The notes: generated by a model from the sequence alone, not told the origin. A stretch of 64,000 nucleotides of DNA from Neocallimastix lanati (nom. inval.) (GCA_016946835.1 JACVTC010000082.1:742501-806500), one strand, 5' to 3'. Counted from the first letter of the stretch, positions 17,281 to 43,712 are shown. Translations and numbers: made by a program.

Positions 17281-18243
17281 CTTTCTAAATTTTATAAATG
17301 AAAATAATTTTATTAAAAATAACTAAATTTAAACTAAAAATATTTATGAAACATGAAGAATATTTTGAATAGTATTTTTGATAAATATTAAAAATATTTT
17401 TATATGATTGGCCAATATTTTCTAGGAAATCCATTATTCTTGATAAATTTATATGTTAGGCTATATTTACCGTAATATTAATAAAAGATAAAATGGTTTA
17501 TCCTACTTTTTATTGATATATAAATCATACAAAACAAATGATAAATTATTTCATATAAGAAAAAATAATAATTTATTATTTATAATAATAAAATAATAAA
17601 AAACAAACAAACAAACAAACTAAATATATACATTTATATAAAATTTTAAAGAATATTAAATAAAATATAAATTTTTTTATATTTTTAATTATTAAATCAA
17701 AATTTAATAATTATTAAGATAAAAAAAAAATAAAATACAAAATAAGAAGTAACTAAGAATGCTTATATATTATTGAAAAATTTATTTATGTATATTTTAT
17801 GTATATTTATATATATTTTTATTAAAATAAGGTGATGAGAATAGAAATAGATATTATGGTATAAAAAAGAGAAATTGCATACATGTATTATTATTATTTT
17901 TTTTAATCCAAAAATTTAATAAATTTGAATATTAATAGGTAAAAATATTATTAATTAAAAAAATTTTTTTATAATAATAATAATAATAATCATAATAATA
18001 ATAATCGTAATCATAATAATAAAAATAAAAATAAATATTAAAGAGATTGGTACTATTAAATATAACAATTAATGAAGAATAATATTTGATTATAAATATA
18101 TATTATTTTATTAATCTATGGTATCATTTAAATATCTCTATAATATTATTTATTATTTTATTTTATTATATTTGTTTTTTATTTTAATAAAATTTTTTTC
18201 CTGTGCTTTAATTAACTTATTTTATTCTATTTTATTTTAATAA
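17281..18243. other. Intergenic region between KAE1 and the first flippase gene
   Basis: This holds the upstream region of KAE1 and the 3' flank of the P4-ATPase gene. At about 17400-17520 the sequence is slightly less repetitive (for example GATTGGCCAATATTTTCTAG, which contains a CCAAT-box-like GGCCAAT). No gene or firm regulatory site is supported. Confidence 0.45.
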
Positions 18244-21200
18244 CTAAAATGTTTTATCATTGTTATAATGTGATTTTTTATTCTTTATCGATGGAAGTTT
18301 TTTCTTTTCGCCAGATGGTAAATTTAGATATATTGATTCTTCTGATGATCCGTTATTATTAAGTTCTAAATTTGATTTATTTAATAAATACATATTATCT
18401 ATTTTATTTTCATTATCTTCTTGATTATTATTATTATTATTATTATTACTTTCATAATTGGAATTATCATTGTTTTTGGAACTATTATTGTAATTCTCAT
18501 TAGTGGAACTACTTTCTTCACAATCATTACTACTACTACTACTACTACTACTACTGCTACTACTATCACTACTATCACTACTACTAGTACTAGTACTATC
18601 ACTTCCACTTCCATTAATACATTCATTATTATTATTGTTGTAATTTGTATGAGAGTAATCACAATCCTTATTTATAGTTTCTAAATCAGCGGCATTCAAT
18701 ATATTATTAGTATTAATCATAATCTCATTCTCTTCATTACTATCTTTATAGTCATCTGGATCTAATATACTTTTAATTGTTACCGTCAGAGCTTTACCTT
18801 TACCTTTTGCTTTTTTCTTTTCATATTCAGCTATATTATTATCAGAGAAGTGAATAAAGTTTGAACTATTTCTTAGACTAGATAGAGATGATTTATCCCT
18901 AGCTTCATTAGCAGCAGCAAGAATAGCAAGATTAATATCTGCTTCTGACATGAAACTCTTTTGATATAATAAACTATTTTGATTTAGTATAGTACTTTTA
19001 GATCGTAATGGGAATTCAATATTATTTTCATTCTTCTCAATTAATATTTCACTTAATTTCTTTGAAATCATTGGTCTTGGTCTTTTCATATTAACATTAT
19101 TTCCATTCAAATTGTTATCATTCATATTACTTCTAGTATGGTTATTATTTTCATTATTATCATCTACTGTATTATTTTCATTATTATCATCCAATATATT
19201 GCTATTTTCATTTTTAGTTTCTTTATCATTATTCTTAGTATCTTTAATCATTTCATCATTTTCATTATCATCTCTTGATTTTTTCTTTTTCGATTCACTA
19301 TTAATTTTTTCTTCTTTATTCTCTTCATCTGTTACTAAAATATTGTTATTAAGATTATAGTTAGAATTTTTAATAGATGACTCGACTTTATTGTACTTAA
19401 CTTTACTCCTATTTATCTTTCTATCTTGGAATATGATTTGTGCATCTGATGGATAATAATTTGATTTTACGCTATATATATGTAATTTTTTTTCATTAAG
19501 AATTAGATTATATTATTTTGAATAAAAAAAAATTATATAAAAAATTATTTTTTGATTAATTATATCATTTAACCATTTTTAATAATTAATAAAAACAAAA
19601 TTTACATAAATTATTTATTTAAATATTTAAATAATATAAAAATATTTATATAAATAAGAGAATGAAACACATACTAGTATACTACGTAATCCGGTATGAG
19701 TGCTGTAACAACAGCTAATAAGATAATCAAACCACAGCTTGGCATGTCAGTTAATACCAAAGAGGAAGATTCAAAATTTAAGAACAGGTAATCAATAATT
19801 AGTACGAATACAAAATATATAGAAAGAGATAATATACTAGTAATTAATGATAGTATTGTAAATCGTTCATGTATGGTTATGCATTTTATTGTGACTATAA
19901 GAATTAATATAGTCTGAATAATATAACATTGAGCCCAAAATGATACAGCAGAACTTCCATCCTGCCTCAAAATATTATCATTAAACATAAATATCATAAC
20001 AAAAACAATTACTGTTGAAAATATAATTGATATTTAAATATATATATATATTTATAATTTATAATTAATATATATATATATAATTTAATTTAATAAATAA
20101 AAGTGAAAAATTATATTTAAAATAACGATATGTTTTTTTGTAATATATATATTTATTAATTAATATGGTTGATTATTTACCTAAACCATGCCATATACTA
20201 GAAAAAATCCAACCAGCTCTTTTAGCCTTACTCCAATATATACCATCTTTAACTTGTTTATATAATTCAGGATTTTCATAGATAGCTTTAATTCCAACAT
20301 CTCTTTCATAACAAGCTAATACGAGAATAACAAAACATGTATAGAATAGATTATATGATAATAAAAAGTAATTTTCTAATAGAGTCTAAAAAAATTATAT
20401 GTTAAAATTTATTACATCATTATTAAAAAAAAAAAAAAAAAGAAAAAAGTATTTTTTTTTTATTTGTTAGTATTTTCAATTCTTTTTTTCCACATTAATT
20501 ATAATATAAAATTTAAAAAAAAAAAATAAAATAAATGAATATTATCATTTAAGTTATTTTTATTATACATACATTTCCACTCCAAAGAGATACAAAACCA
20601 TAAGAAAAAAGAATTAAAGATAAAACAATATTTTTATAAAATGAGTATAAAATTAATTTTGTTATTTGAAGATAAGTATATCTTCCATGAACACAAAGTA
20701 ATGGTTTTAAAAATCTAAATTCCAAAAATGCATAATCACTGGCTCTAACTGCTTGTGCTCCTTCTCTTCCCATGATTCCTACTCCAATATGTGCTGCTTG
20801 AATCATGGCAACATCATTTGCTCCATCACCAATGGCAAGAGTAACTGCTTTTAAATTGTGTCTTACAGCTTTCACAACATTGGCTTTCTGTATTGGGGTT
20901 ACACGACAACAAATAACTGTTCGACATCTTATTCCTACTTCAACAAATTTTCTTTGTAAAGGGGTTAGGTCTTTTGGATTATAGGGCTCATTATTTTTTT
21001 TTTTTTTCTTTTCCTCTTCTCTTTTTTTATTTTTTTCTCTTTCTCTTTGTCTTTGCTTCTTCTGTAATGCTATAAAGGTATTCCTTATACTACCGATACT
21101 TGTCATAATTATATCATTAATATTAAGAAATTTAATATTTAAGTACTTGTTAATATTATTGGTATTATTGCTATTGCTAATTGCATCTTTATTGTTATCT

Positions 21201-21945
21201 TTACTAACAATTATACCATCATTATTGTTCATAATGTCATTATTGTTATCAATAGTACCATGACGATCTTTGGCTGTATCATCTTTTATATTATTATCTA
21301 CTTTAGATTCATTATTACCCTTATTCGTATCATTATTTGTGTTAAAATTTTCAGGATAAATTCTGTTATAATCATTCTTTTTATGAGAAGACAATTTATT
21401 GTTTATAAAGGATTGACTTTTCGTCACTGATCTATTTTCTTTATTTAAAAAATAATTACTACTATTAATTCGATTGTGACCATGATGATGATAATGACTA
21501 TGACTATGATTTCGATTATGATTATGTGGGTGATTATTATTATTATTTTTGTCCTTTTTTACAGGTCGACTTCCAAAAATAGCTGCTAAAGCATCTCCAT
21601 TAACTACCAATACATTTTTTTCCCATTTGTAACTTAATTTAGAATTATTAAAATTTTTATCATATCTTTCATCATACATAATAGAATCATCTTCATTTTT
21701 ATCTTTTTTATTATATTTTATCATGGGATATCCCCATTCATCATTATTTTTCATTTCAGTAATAAATTTTTCTAGCGTTCTTTCACATCTACGATACGTT
21801 TTATCATTAAGTATCATTAAATTAGAGTTATTATTTAATAGACATGATGATAATCCAATATTAATTGCTGTATCTTGTTGATCTCCCGTTAATAACCACA
21901 TTTTTATTCCAGCCTATCAAATAATTATATAATATTTTTATTTTT

Positions 21946-22041
<96 letters not shown>

Positions 22042-24111
22042 TTAATAAAAAAACATAATGTTAAATTTTCAAAAAAAAAAATATATATATTAATAAATCG
22101 TTATTAAAAATCTTAAAATAATATTTTGTTATTATAATAATACTGATAATATCATTAAAGAATATAAGTTAATATATACATTTAATAAATAATCTATTGT
22201 TTCAGGTATATTATCTTGTAATTGATCTTCAACTGCTGTTAATCCTAATAATATTAAATCTTTTTCAATATATTCTAATGCTTTTGCAATATTTTTAGTA
22301 CGATTTCCTAAACTACATTCTGCTTTCCTATACATATTGATAAAAGTTTCATATGTTTCTTTATCGATAATTCTTTCAGCTATCATTAAAACTCTATATC
22401 CCATTTTCCCAAATAATTTCAACGCATTCATTGTATTAGTGAGTACAGTTTCATTATTTACAGCTGGATTGGTTGACAATCTTCTTGATATGACATCATC
22501 AGCACCTTTGGTATAAAGTGTATATACTGGTCCTTTATCTGTTTCTCTCTTTACAATAACTGTCATACATTTTCTATCACTAGTAAATTCAGTTAAAAGT
22601 AATATCTCATGTGATTCCTCATCATCCCATATTTGAAATTCAATAGTATCTTTGGATCTCGATATTAATCGTATTCCAGCTTTTTCTAATCCAGTAACAA
22701 TAGCTGTTTCGTCAGGAGATTGACTTTCATATACTGCCTTAAAACTTTTTGGATCAAAAGATATCATAACTTCATGACAAGTTGCTAGGGCTCTACAATA
22801 TTCTAATATCTTATCTTTAAATTCTTCATTTTTTATTGAACCATCGTTATCTGTTGCTTTATACAGATTATGTACTTCTTGATGAAGACAAGAAGGTTCA
22901 TTATATGCATCAAAAATTTTCCCATCAATACACCATTTTGTTAGTATCATTAAATTTTTCGTTAATGTACCTGTTTTATCACTAAATATGTATTGTATAG
23001 CACCAAGATCTTCTCCTAAATTTAAACTATTAACTTTCATCGGTACCCATTGCTTAGCTTTTAAACTTGAATTTGAATTTGAACTAAAATCAAATTGATC
23101 TTGTCTTTGTTCTGATAAATTTATTAAATTTGTATCTGAATTTGAATCTGAATTTAAACTTTGATTATCATTATGTTGTTCAGTTAATTCTTCTAATTTT
23201 GGTAATAAATGTCGATATGATTGGGATTTTGCTAGTTGAACTTTTCTATTTTTGTTAGTAACATCTGCTGAATTGACTCTACTGCTGATAAGATTTGGAT
23301 CAGTATCTAAATTTAAAATAGTATCATTATTAAGTTTTACTTCGGTTTCTATTTCCTTTTGACCCATCATCTCATGATCCCAATGAAAGAACCAACTTTG
23401 TATTATACGAACGACTTCCAAAGTTACAAATAAACTAAGTGGAACAAAATATGTATATAAAGCGAAGAACGATAAAACACTTTTTAAAAATTCTGAAAAA
23501 GAATTCCATTTACCACCAGCATATAAATACCAATGATGATAATGTCGTTTGTGTTTAATAATTCTATGAGAATCGAGAAGTTGAAGCACTACAGATACAA
23601 GTAAAATAATGAAATTTAAAATAAATATATAAATTAAATATCGATTTAATTGAGGTTCCAATGTACTCATCTTCAATCCAACTTGTTTTGAATTTCTAAA
23701 TACTTTAGTTTCTCTTCCTGTATAGATTGCCATTAAATAGACACAATCAGTATTTCTTAAAACGGATCCTCTGAATAACATTTGATTAATGTTTAGTGAT
23801 AATGAGGAATTCGGCATAGATGATCCAACTTTAACAAAGGAACTATTTCCTCTTATCAAATTAGAGACATTACTAATATTTTTTTTAATTTCTCTACTAA
23901 TAGAACTGATATTCGTTTTACTGGTATTAACACTATAGGTATCTTTATGTCGTGGTTTAAATACTGTCTCAAAATATAATCTTCCTTCAAATGAAGAAAA
24001 ACTATCACATGGTGGTTCACATTGTATTTTTCCTTGAATTTTTGAAAATTCTTCTAAACTTCTAATGCACGATAGTTCTGATAAAGATGTTTTCTTTTTT
24101 AAACTTGTTTC

Positions 24112-24185
<74 letters not shown>

Positions 24186-24319
24186 AATTACCATTATATT
24201 ATATTTCCATAAAATAGTAAAAAAAAGATAATATTGAAATAATAATAATAATAATAATAAATATAATAATAATAATAAATATAATAATAATAATAATAAA
24301 TATAATAATAATAATAAAT

Positions 24320-24354
<35 letters not shown>

Positions 24355-24372
24355 TAATAATAATAATAATAA

Positions 24373-24413
<41 letters not shown>

Positions 24414-25722
24414 TAATGGTTAAAATTATATTAAAATTTATATTGCTTGAAAAGAGAAGAATATTTATTCATTATATATTTATTATCATTAATTATCATT
24501 TATTCTTATATATAAAGAAAAGAATATCAATACCCATCTAAATCAGACGTTTCAACATAACACACACCATCATCATTTGATGAACTTAATAGTAAACAAT
24601 CAGCTGGTATTTTTTCATTTTTTTGTATTACAATCTTTAGTTCATAATATTTTAATAGTTTCAAAAATTAAAGTAATTTATATATTTATATATTATATAA
24701 ATTAAAAAATATATATAAATGAATATGGTTTGTATAATACGAAAATACTAGAGAGAGAGAGAAAAAAAAAAAAAAAATAAATATCATACAACATCCCCAG
24801 GAAATATATTTTTACATAGAACTTGTTGTACTTCATTATTTCTTAATATATAATATGGTTCTCTATTAGCTTTTTTATCATCCATTCTTCTTTTCTATTA
24901 AATATATTTTAATATTAAAAGTAGAATTAATATATAACTTTAATAAAATTACACTACTTATATAAATATATTTATATTTGATTCATTCTGTTAAAATTAA
25001 AATATAATCGAAATTACAATATCCCCATATGCATCTTTTATAGCTGTGACCGAAAGAACAATGATTAATGGCATAATTTGTGCTACAGGACTTACCACAG
25101 TGTATCCAAATAATGTTGATAATGCACCAAGAAGAAAATATATATTTGAAAATCTATGAAACTATTATTAGAGTATATAAAATTATATATATATATATAT
25201 TTTATAAATTTGAAAGAAAATAGCAATATAAAAAATTTAAATTTTAGTAATTGTTAACACTATTATGTTATAATTGAAAGTCATTATTTTAGATCATTAT
25301 TTTAGATTTAGGTTATATTGTTTATTCTATTTTACTCTATTCTATTTTATTTTATTTTTTAAATTAACCTGTGACCATAAATTCAATGGTATAAAAGTAA
25401 ATATATTATACTTTGTTGTTTTTATACGGTTAGCATTTGGTTTTATTTCCTCTTCTGTTGGAGGAAAGTTTATTTCATAGACAATTTTATTTTCCTCTAT
25501 TTCATCATCAAAATTATTGCCATTTAATGAGGTACTACTAACATTAATATTTTTATTTAGTTCTGTTAATTGAACTTCTCGATCATGTATTTCAATAATA
25601 TTATTATCAGTTATGGTTAATACTAGATTTGATTTTTCATTATTTAATAAATTATTATTACTTGAATCTTTCTTTATATTATTTATAGATTCATTATTTG
25701 AATCTTTTTTATCTGTTGACAT
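18244..25722 (-). CDS. P4-ATPase (phospholipid flippase), paralogue 1
   Basis: Nine exons: 25369-25722, 25018-25161, 24790-24894, 24534-24634, 22180-24112, 20573-21913, 20181-20385, 19675-20011 and 18244-19471. Total 5748 nt, 1915 residues. P4-ATPases move aminophospholipids to the cytosolic leaflet. The actuator loop DLDGETSLK (about residue 233, with the P4-type DGET) is created across the exon 4/5 junction. The phosphorylation site [10 protein letters not shown] has D613. The nucleotide-domain motif SQSPDE and the hinge motifs [11 protein letters not shown] and [10 protein letters not shown] (1241-1250) follow, and then the C-terminal membrane helices. It is longer than typical P4-ATPases (about 1100-1350). 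An insert of about 200 residues rich in Asn, His and Lys (about 994-1200, with a His-rich stretch near 1008-1026) lies between the N and P domains. The C-terminal tail of about 400 residues is Asn/Ser-rich. Its partner CDC50 is not in the window. Confidence 0.95.
24113..24533 (-). repeat. Flippase-1 intron with TA, poly-T and AATAAT arrays
   Basis: The 421-bp intron that splits the DGET motif contains a TA run, a T run (about 24142-24184) and a compound array of AAT units interrupted by AAATAT at about 24238-24416. No coding content is seen. Confidence 0.8.
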
Positions 25723-27383
25723 TATTATATTACTTTATAAATAATCTTCTCTCTCTTTTTTTTTTTTTAGTTATTTATATTAATTTTTGTTTGTATTATT
25801 ATTTTATTATTCTTGGTAATATTTTATATAATTTTAAAATACTATATTTTTTATTAATAGTAAAAAACTTATAATTAATAACAAATGTTCAATATATTTA
25901 TTTTTTCTTCTAATATTCGCATCATATATATAAATAAATATATGTCATTTGGATTTATTATTAAAATAATAATATTTTGATTTCTTTTTAATTTAGTTAA
26001 ATAATGTAATAATTAATTAGTATATTTTATTGAAATAATATGGAATTAGAATAGTTATTTTTTATTTTTATTATTATTATTTTTTTTTACATAATAATTA
26101 TTTGCTATTATTACTATTAATTTTTTTTTTTTTTTTTTTTTTGCTTTTGTTTTTGTTTTTTGTTTTTTGTATACTTAATGTAATAAATTGTACTTAATTT
26201 TTTAATATTAATATGTAATATTAATGAATTTCATTGTAAAATATTTTTATTTTAATTTTTTTAATAATTTTTAAGTCGATAAATCCTTTATTATTAACTT
26301 TATTTTTTTTATCATCTATAATCTTAATATAAGAATTATAATTTTTATTATTAATATAATTATTTATTATTAATTAATAATAATAATAATATTATTATTA
26401 TTTTTATTTTATTGTTATAATTTTTTATTAATTATTTATATGGATATTATTAATAATGTGTATTTATCCAAAACTTTAAATAAATTTAATTTTTATATTA
26501 AACAAAAAGATCTCTCCAAAAAAAAAAAAAAAAAAAACAAAAACAAAAAATTTAAATTTTTTAATCGGACTTATTTATAAATAATAAAATAAAAAATAAA
26601 TAGTATAATAATTTATAAATAATAAAATAAAGATAATAAAATAAAAACAAAATAATAATAAAATATTTAATAAGATATTAAAAGTAATTAAATAAAATAA
26701 AATAAAATACAAAATAAAATAAAATACAAAATAAAATAAAATACAAAATAAAATAAAATAATAAATAATAATAAATAATTATATTAATAAAACAATTAAT
26801 AATGAAATAATAAATAATATATTTATATATTTTTTAATATTATTACATAAAAAATTAAATATAATAGCATTTCATCTACTTCTACCTTGGTTAGTTTATA
26901 AATATAAAATAAAATACAAAATAAAATAAAATACAAAATAAAATAAAATAAAAAATAAAATAAAATAATAAATAATAATAAATAATTATATTAATAAAAC
27001 AATTAATAATGAAATAATAAATAATATAATAAAAATAATAATAATAATAAATAAAAAATTAAATAATTTAAAATTATTAAATATTAAATTTCTTAATTTT
27101 TTATTCAATATCGTTTAATACATATTATTATATATTATATATATACAATATAATAATCTTTTATATTCTAAAATTTAAGAAAAAAAAAATTTTTTTTTTA
27201 TATATATGTTTAATAAATATAGTTATTTTTTTTTAATAGTAATATAAGTTATTGTTATTTAATTAAAAAAAAAAAAAAAATGGTATATAAACGATAAATA
27301 AATGTTGTATAAAATGATTAATCTTTTATATATATATATAAATATGATTAATAATATATATATACATATATATATATATATAA

Positions 27384-27414
<31 letters not shown>

Positions 27415-27513
27415 GTTGTATTAATAGTATTTTATTATATATATTATATGTTTCTATGATTTATATATAATGTATAAATATTAATATATATATATTTTCT
27501 GTAATTTTTTCTA
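25723..27513. other. Intergenic region between the two flippase genes
   Basis: About 1.8 kb of AT-rich DNA separates the two P4-ATPase genes. Apart from T runs and an internal direct repeat (listed separately) I see nothing coding. The 5' flank of paralogue 1 has a polypyrimidine-like TCTCTCTTTTT stretch at about 25748-25768. Confidence 0.5.
26700..27028. repeat. Direct repeat of about 120 bp between the flippase genes
   Basis: The segment at about 26700-26820 (AAAATACAAAATAAAATA units followed by TTAATAAAACAATTAATAAT) recurs at about 26906-27028, offset by about 207 bp. The non-repetitive tail around AAAACAATTAATAATGAAAT is the same in both. About 85 bp of unrelated sequence lies between them. 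Confidence 0.8.
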
Positions 27514-34209
<6,696 letters not shown>

Positions 34210-35280
34210 TTATAATATATATATATATTAATAATCTTCAAAAATTTTAATTATTATTACTATTATTAAAATTTGTTATGTATATGTTTTTATAAATGTT
34301 TAAATATATTTATATATATGTTGATGGGTTAATGTTGTTATAAGGATGTTTTATTATTTAAATATATAGAAAATTTTTTTCTATTTTATATATTATAATA
34401 CTTGATGTAAAAAAAAAAGTATTTTGATGATTGTATATTTCAATATTACAAGTGCATTTATTAATTGTATATCATTTATATATATATTATATGCAGATAT
34501 ATATTATTTTTTATTTATTTTGTTTTATTTTTATTTTTTTATTTTTTTTTATTTTTTTATTTTTTTTTATTTTTTTATTTTATTTTTTTTTATTTTTTTT
34601 TTTTTTTTTTTTTAATTAAAGACTTTTTATAACTTATTATATTCTATAATTTTATTATATATAAATCATGATTAAATGTATAGTTAATTGATGCTTGAAA
34701 TATGAATATGTGTATTTAATTTTTTTTTTCTTTAAAAAAAAAGATAAAAAAATTAAAAAATAATAAAAATAAATTAAAATAATAATAATAATAATAACTT
34801 TTCGAGGAATTTTTTAATTATAAAGTAGGTTTAAATAAAAATAAAATAATAAAATTTCTTAATTTCTCTTTATTATTTTAATATTAATAATATTACAAAT
34901 GCACTATAATAAATATTAAAATTAATTATTAATATAAAAAAAATATAATATTTATAATAGTAATAAATATTTAAATTATAATAGCAATACTAATACTAAT
35001 ACTAAAAACTAATAATATTTTATTTTTTTCTTTTTTAATTTTTCTGGTATTTTATATCTTCATAATGTTTAAATCTTTTTATAGAATTTCATTTTTAATT
35101 ATATAAAATAAATTATTAAAAATAACTTAAAAAATTTAAACTCTATATTTATACATAAAATTTTATTATATATTAAAAGGAACAAATATTAATATTTAAG
35201 ATTTAATTACCTTTGGTAATAAAGTAAAAATATATGACAATATATATATCATAATAATAATTATAAAAGATTGTATTAAT

Positions 35281-35359
<79 letters not shown>

Positions 35360-35846
35360 TATTTAATAATTATTTTTTATAATAATAATTATATAATAAT
35401 AATAATAATAATAAAAGATTGTATTTTTAATAATAATAGTAATAATAAAAAGATTGTATTTTTAATAATAATAATAATAATAAAAGTATTTATAATAATA
35501 ATAATAATAATAATAATATTAATAATAAATGAATGAATGAATGAATGAATAAATAATAAATAAAAATTACTAAAACCTATTATTTTAATATTATATTCTT
35601 TATTATATATTATGAATATACTATATAAAAAAAACATTGTAAAATTATATTTATTATTATTTTTTTTTTTTTTAATAAAAAAATATATATATATATATAT
35701 ATTTTTCTTAATGGACAAAAATTTGATCATTCTATAACAAATTTTAACTTTATACTTTTGTATATTTATATATTATATTAATATAATTAGTAGTAAATGT
35801 TTCATTATATTTTTTAAAAATTATTTACAAAAAAAGTTTAAATAAC

Positions 35847-35877
<31 letters not shown>

Positions 35878-37318
35878 TAAAAAAAAAAAAAATTTTTTTT
35901 TCTAATTATATTTATTTAATTAAATTTTTTTAATGATTTGTTTTATAAAATTAAAAATACTTAATGTATGTAATAATAATAATCTCTATTGAAGTAATTA
36001 TTAAATTATAAAAAATTTTTTTTTTTTACTGCCGCAATTATTGTGAATATATAACTTTATTAATTTATTCATTTATTAATTACATGAATATTTTTTTTTT
36101 TTTTTTTTTTTTTATAAAAAAACATACAATTAATAAAAAAATAAATATTATTTTTCCAATTGGAACATAATAATATTTAAAATAGTAATATGAAATAAAA
36201 AGTTATATTCAAAAAAAAGTCCATACGCAACGAACCTTATTTCCAACAATATAAGATTTCTCTTTTAAAAGGAATTCATATTCCGGATTAGGATTTGAAT
36301 TGACTATATGAAAAAAATTATGGTCTTCTCCGCCTGTCTTACAGCATTTTCAGCGTTGACGCTCCTTCGCACCAAGAATGGCGTTTTAGAATAATTACCA
36401 GAAACGATTTGGTTATTAAACAAAACATTCAATTCTATTTTATAATTTAAATCAATAATATCTGCATCTCTTCCACCCATAAGGCAATAAGGATGTTAAA
36501 TACCATGCCATATATATATTTACACACTCATTATTCAGAAAATTACTAATATTAACACGATTTTCATTAATTGATCAGATAAAGAAGGATAGTCAATAAT
36601 ATATACTAGAATATGTGAAATTTATGAAAAAAAAAAGCTTCAAATGAATTGAAATAAATTGTAATATAAATCACGAGCAAGCAATAATGTATTAATATAA
36701 AAGCAATTAATTTATAATAATTTTTTTATAGACTTAGAGAAAACTTTATTTAATTTATAATAATAATAAAATTACATGATTTTAAAGAAAAAAAAATAAA
36801 ATACATGAAATGAAATATTATATATTATATAATTATAAAAGAGTGTTAAAATCAATAGTTTTTAACTTTTCCCATTCATCGATGATAACTCCACGTCCAT
36901 TATTGTAAGTAATAATTTCAGTATTAGTGTTATCAAACGAATCTGTATCAGATCTCTCATTGGGAGGTGAAAATCCATGCCTTATCATTTTGACGTCGAT
37001 CCTCTTAGCAACGATAGATTTAACGGAATACTATTTCATCATCAATCTAAAAAATTTATAATAATTAAGTGCTTATAAATCTTTATTATAAAAATATATT
37101 AATAAAGTTGACATAATTATAAACCCTAAATTCATGACTATATCATAAATATATATATATAATATTTTGATTATTAATAATTACGAATTTGATACTTTTA
37201 TTATTTTCTTTAATAATAATAAAAAAAGAATTGTCATATAATTTATTAATTTTTTTTTTTTTTAATTACATATATTATATACATTTTATAATTTTGAATT
37301 ATTATTATTATTACTATT

Positions 37319-37359
<41 letters not shown>

Positions 37360-37446
37360 ATTATCATTTATTGTTTTAGTTTACAATTTAAAAATTTTTC
37401 TTTTTTATAGTAAAAAATGTTAAGATAAGTAATGGGTTTTTTTTAA

Positions 37447-37496
<50 letters not shown>

Positions 37497-37671
37497 ATTA
37501 AAAAATTCTTAATAGTCAGGTTAATGTAAAAAAAAAAAAAAAAGAATGTTATTAATAAAAATTACAAAATTTATTTAGTTTATCTATATAATATATTATA
37601 TTATTTTTGATTGGGTGACTTTGATAATGTTATTTTATTTACTTAATTATTTAATATTTTTTTAATTTATA

Positions 37672-37705
<34 letters not shown>

Positions 37706-37748
37706 TTGATTTGTAATATTTAATATTTAAACAAAATATAAACTTTGG
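34210..37748. other. AT-rich intergenic region between flippase 2 and PLC
   Basis: This contains TTTTTATTT repeats (about 34500-34615), (AAT)n at about 35281-35358 and T runs (for example 37319-37355). The only less biased part is about 36209-37031, listed separately as a decayed coding relic. No intact gene was found. Confidence 0.55.
36209..37031 (-). pseudogene. Degenerate coding relic of unknown family
   Basis: Base composition is clearly less AT-rich than the surroundings. Three minus-strand open pieces can be read. At about 37028-36833 the frame contains RIDVKMIRHGFSPPNERSD and ends in IDFNTLL-stop. At about 36505-36370 it contains HPYCLMGGRDADIIDLNYKI. At about 36352-36209 it contains KTGGEDHNFFHIVNSNPNPE and ends in VRCVWTFF-stop. 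They are not in one frame and no intact start was seen, so a decayed gene or mobile-element fragment is more likely than a working gene. Possibly they are exons of a gene I failed to splice. The family is not recognised. Confidence 0.4.
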
Positions 37749-42427
<4,679 letters not shown>

Positions 42428-42676
42428 TGTTCTTTATAATTTAATTTATTTATTATGTAAAATAATAATAAATACTACTACTAATAATAATAAATAATAA
42501 AAATATATATATATATTAGAACTAAAAATGAAGAAATAAAAAAATACTATAAATTTTGTTTATTTTATTATTATCTTTTTTAAATAAATGTTTTTTTTAA
42601 AATCTTCTATGGATAATATATATACAAAAATTTAATTTAAAAACAATTATTAAATTGAATTACTATTAAAAATAAA

Positions 42677-42712
<36 letters not shown>

Positions 42713-43619
42713 GAAAAAAAAAAAAAAAAAAAAGAATTAAAATATTGTTTAATAATTCTTTTTTTTATTTATTTATATAATATTTATATAATTATTTTTA
42801 ATTAAGTAAGGAAAATTTATACTATTATTAATTATTTTTTATTTTTATTTTATTTTGTTATTATATTAAATTTTATATTTTTAATTTTATTTATTAGTTT
42901 CATTTATTTATTTTTTTTATTTATATATTACACATATCAAATTATATTAAAATATATTAGTTCATTGTATTATCAATATATTACTTAAATGTTAAAATAA
43001 CATGAATATTAATAAATAGGATAAAAATGGATTGTACATATAATTAAAATATAATAGTAATATATTTGTGAATAGCCATTTAAGAAATATAAGCTTTTTA
43101 ATATGTATATATAAAATGCTATCTTTTAAAAAGAATAAAAAAAAAAAAAAAAACTTTTTTAAATACAAAAAAGGATGAATTAATTGACAAAATAATTATA
43201 AAATCAGAAAGGATAATATTATTAATAATTAATATAAAATTAAAATTATATTTATTATAATTTTATTAAGATTATAATAATATTATTAATTATATGATTT
43301 ATTATTATTTATCATTAAAATTCTTAATATTTTTTATTAAAAGAATTTTTATATTAAAAAAAATTAAAATATATATATATATATTAATTAAATAATGATT
43401 AAAATTTTTCAAATTAAAAAAAATATATATATATATAATTATTTATTTAATAGGGAAGAAAAAAATTATCATTCATCATTACTAAACTTTTTTATTTCTT
43501 CTTAATAAGTTTATGTATTAATAAGTTTATGCATTAATAAGTTTATGTAATGTATTTAAAATCAATAATACATAAAATTACATAAAAAATATAATAAAAT
43601 TTCCAAAATTATAAAATTA

Positions 43620-43712
43620 TAGCTATAGTAAGTATTCCTGTTTCTAGACTATATAGTTACTGGAGGACCTCCCTTTTCATTAATTCCAGTCTAAAAAAAA
43701 AAAAAAAAAAAA
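43620..43712 (+). mobile_element. Poly(A)-tailed retroposon-like segment A (candidate)
   Basis: A short, less AT-biased island (CTGGAGGACCTCCCTTTTCA, ending TTCCAGTC) is followed directly by an A run of about 23. Its end resembles segment B at 44401-44552: both have CCTCCCTT, then TTAAT, then a TC-A(n) end. This is what a 5'-truncated retroposed copy or SINE would look like. No target-site duplication could be confirmed in such AT-rich flanks. Confidence 0.35.

Noticed and set aside
18399-18684. Two overlapping 87-codon frames rich in Val/Ile and Thr/Ile
   Set aside because: Shadows of the Ser/Asn-rich tail of flippase 1, whose frame is continuous with the P4-ATPase.
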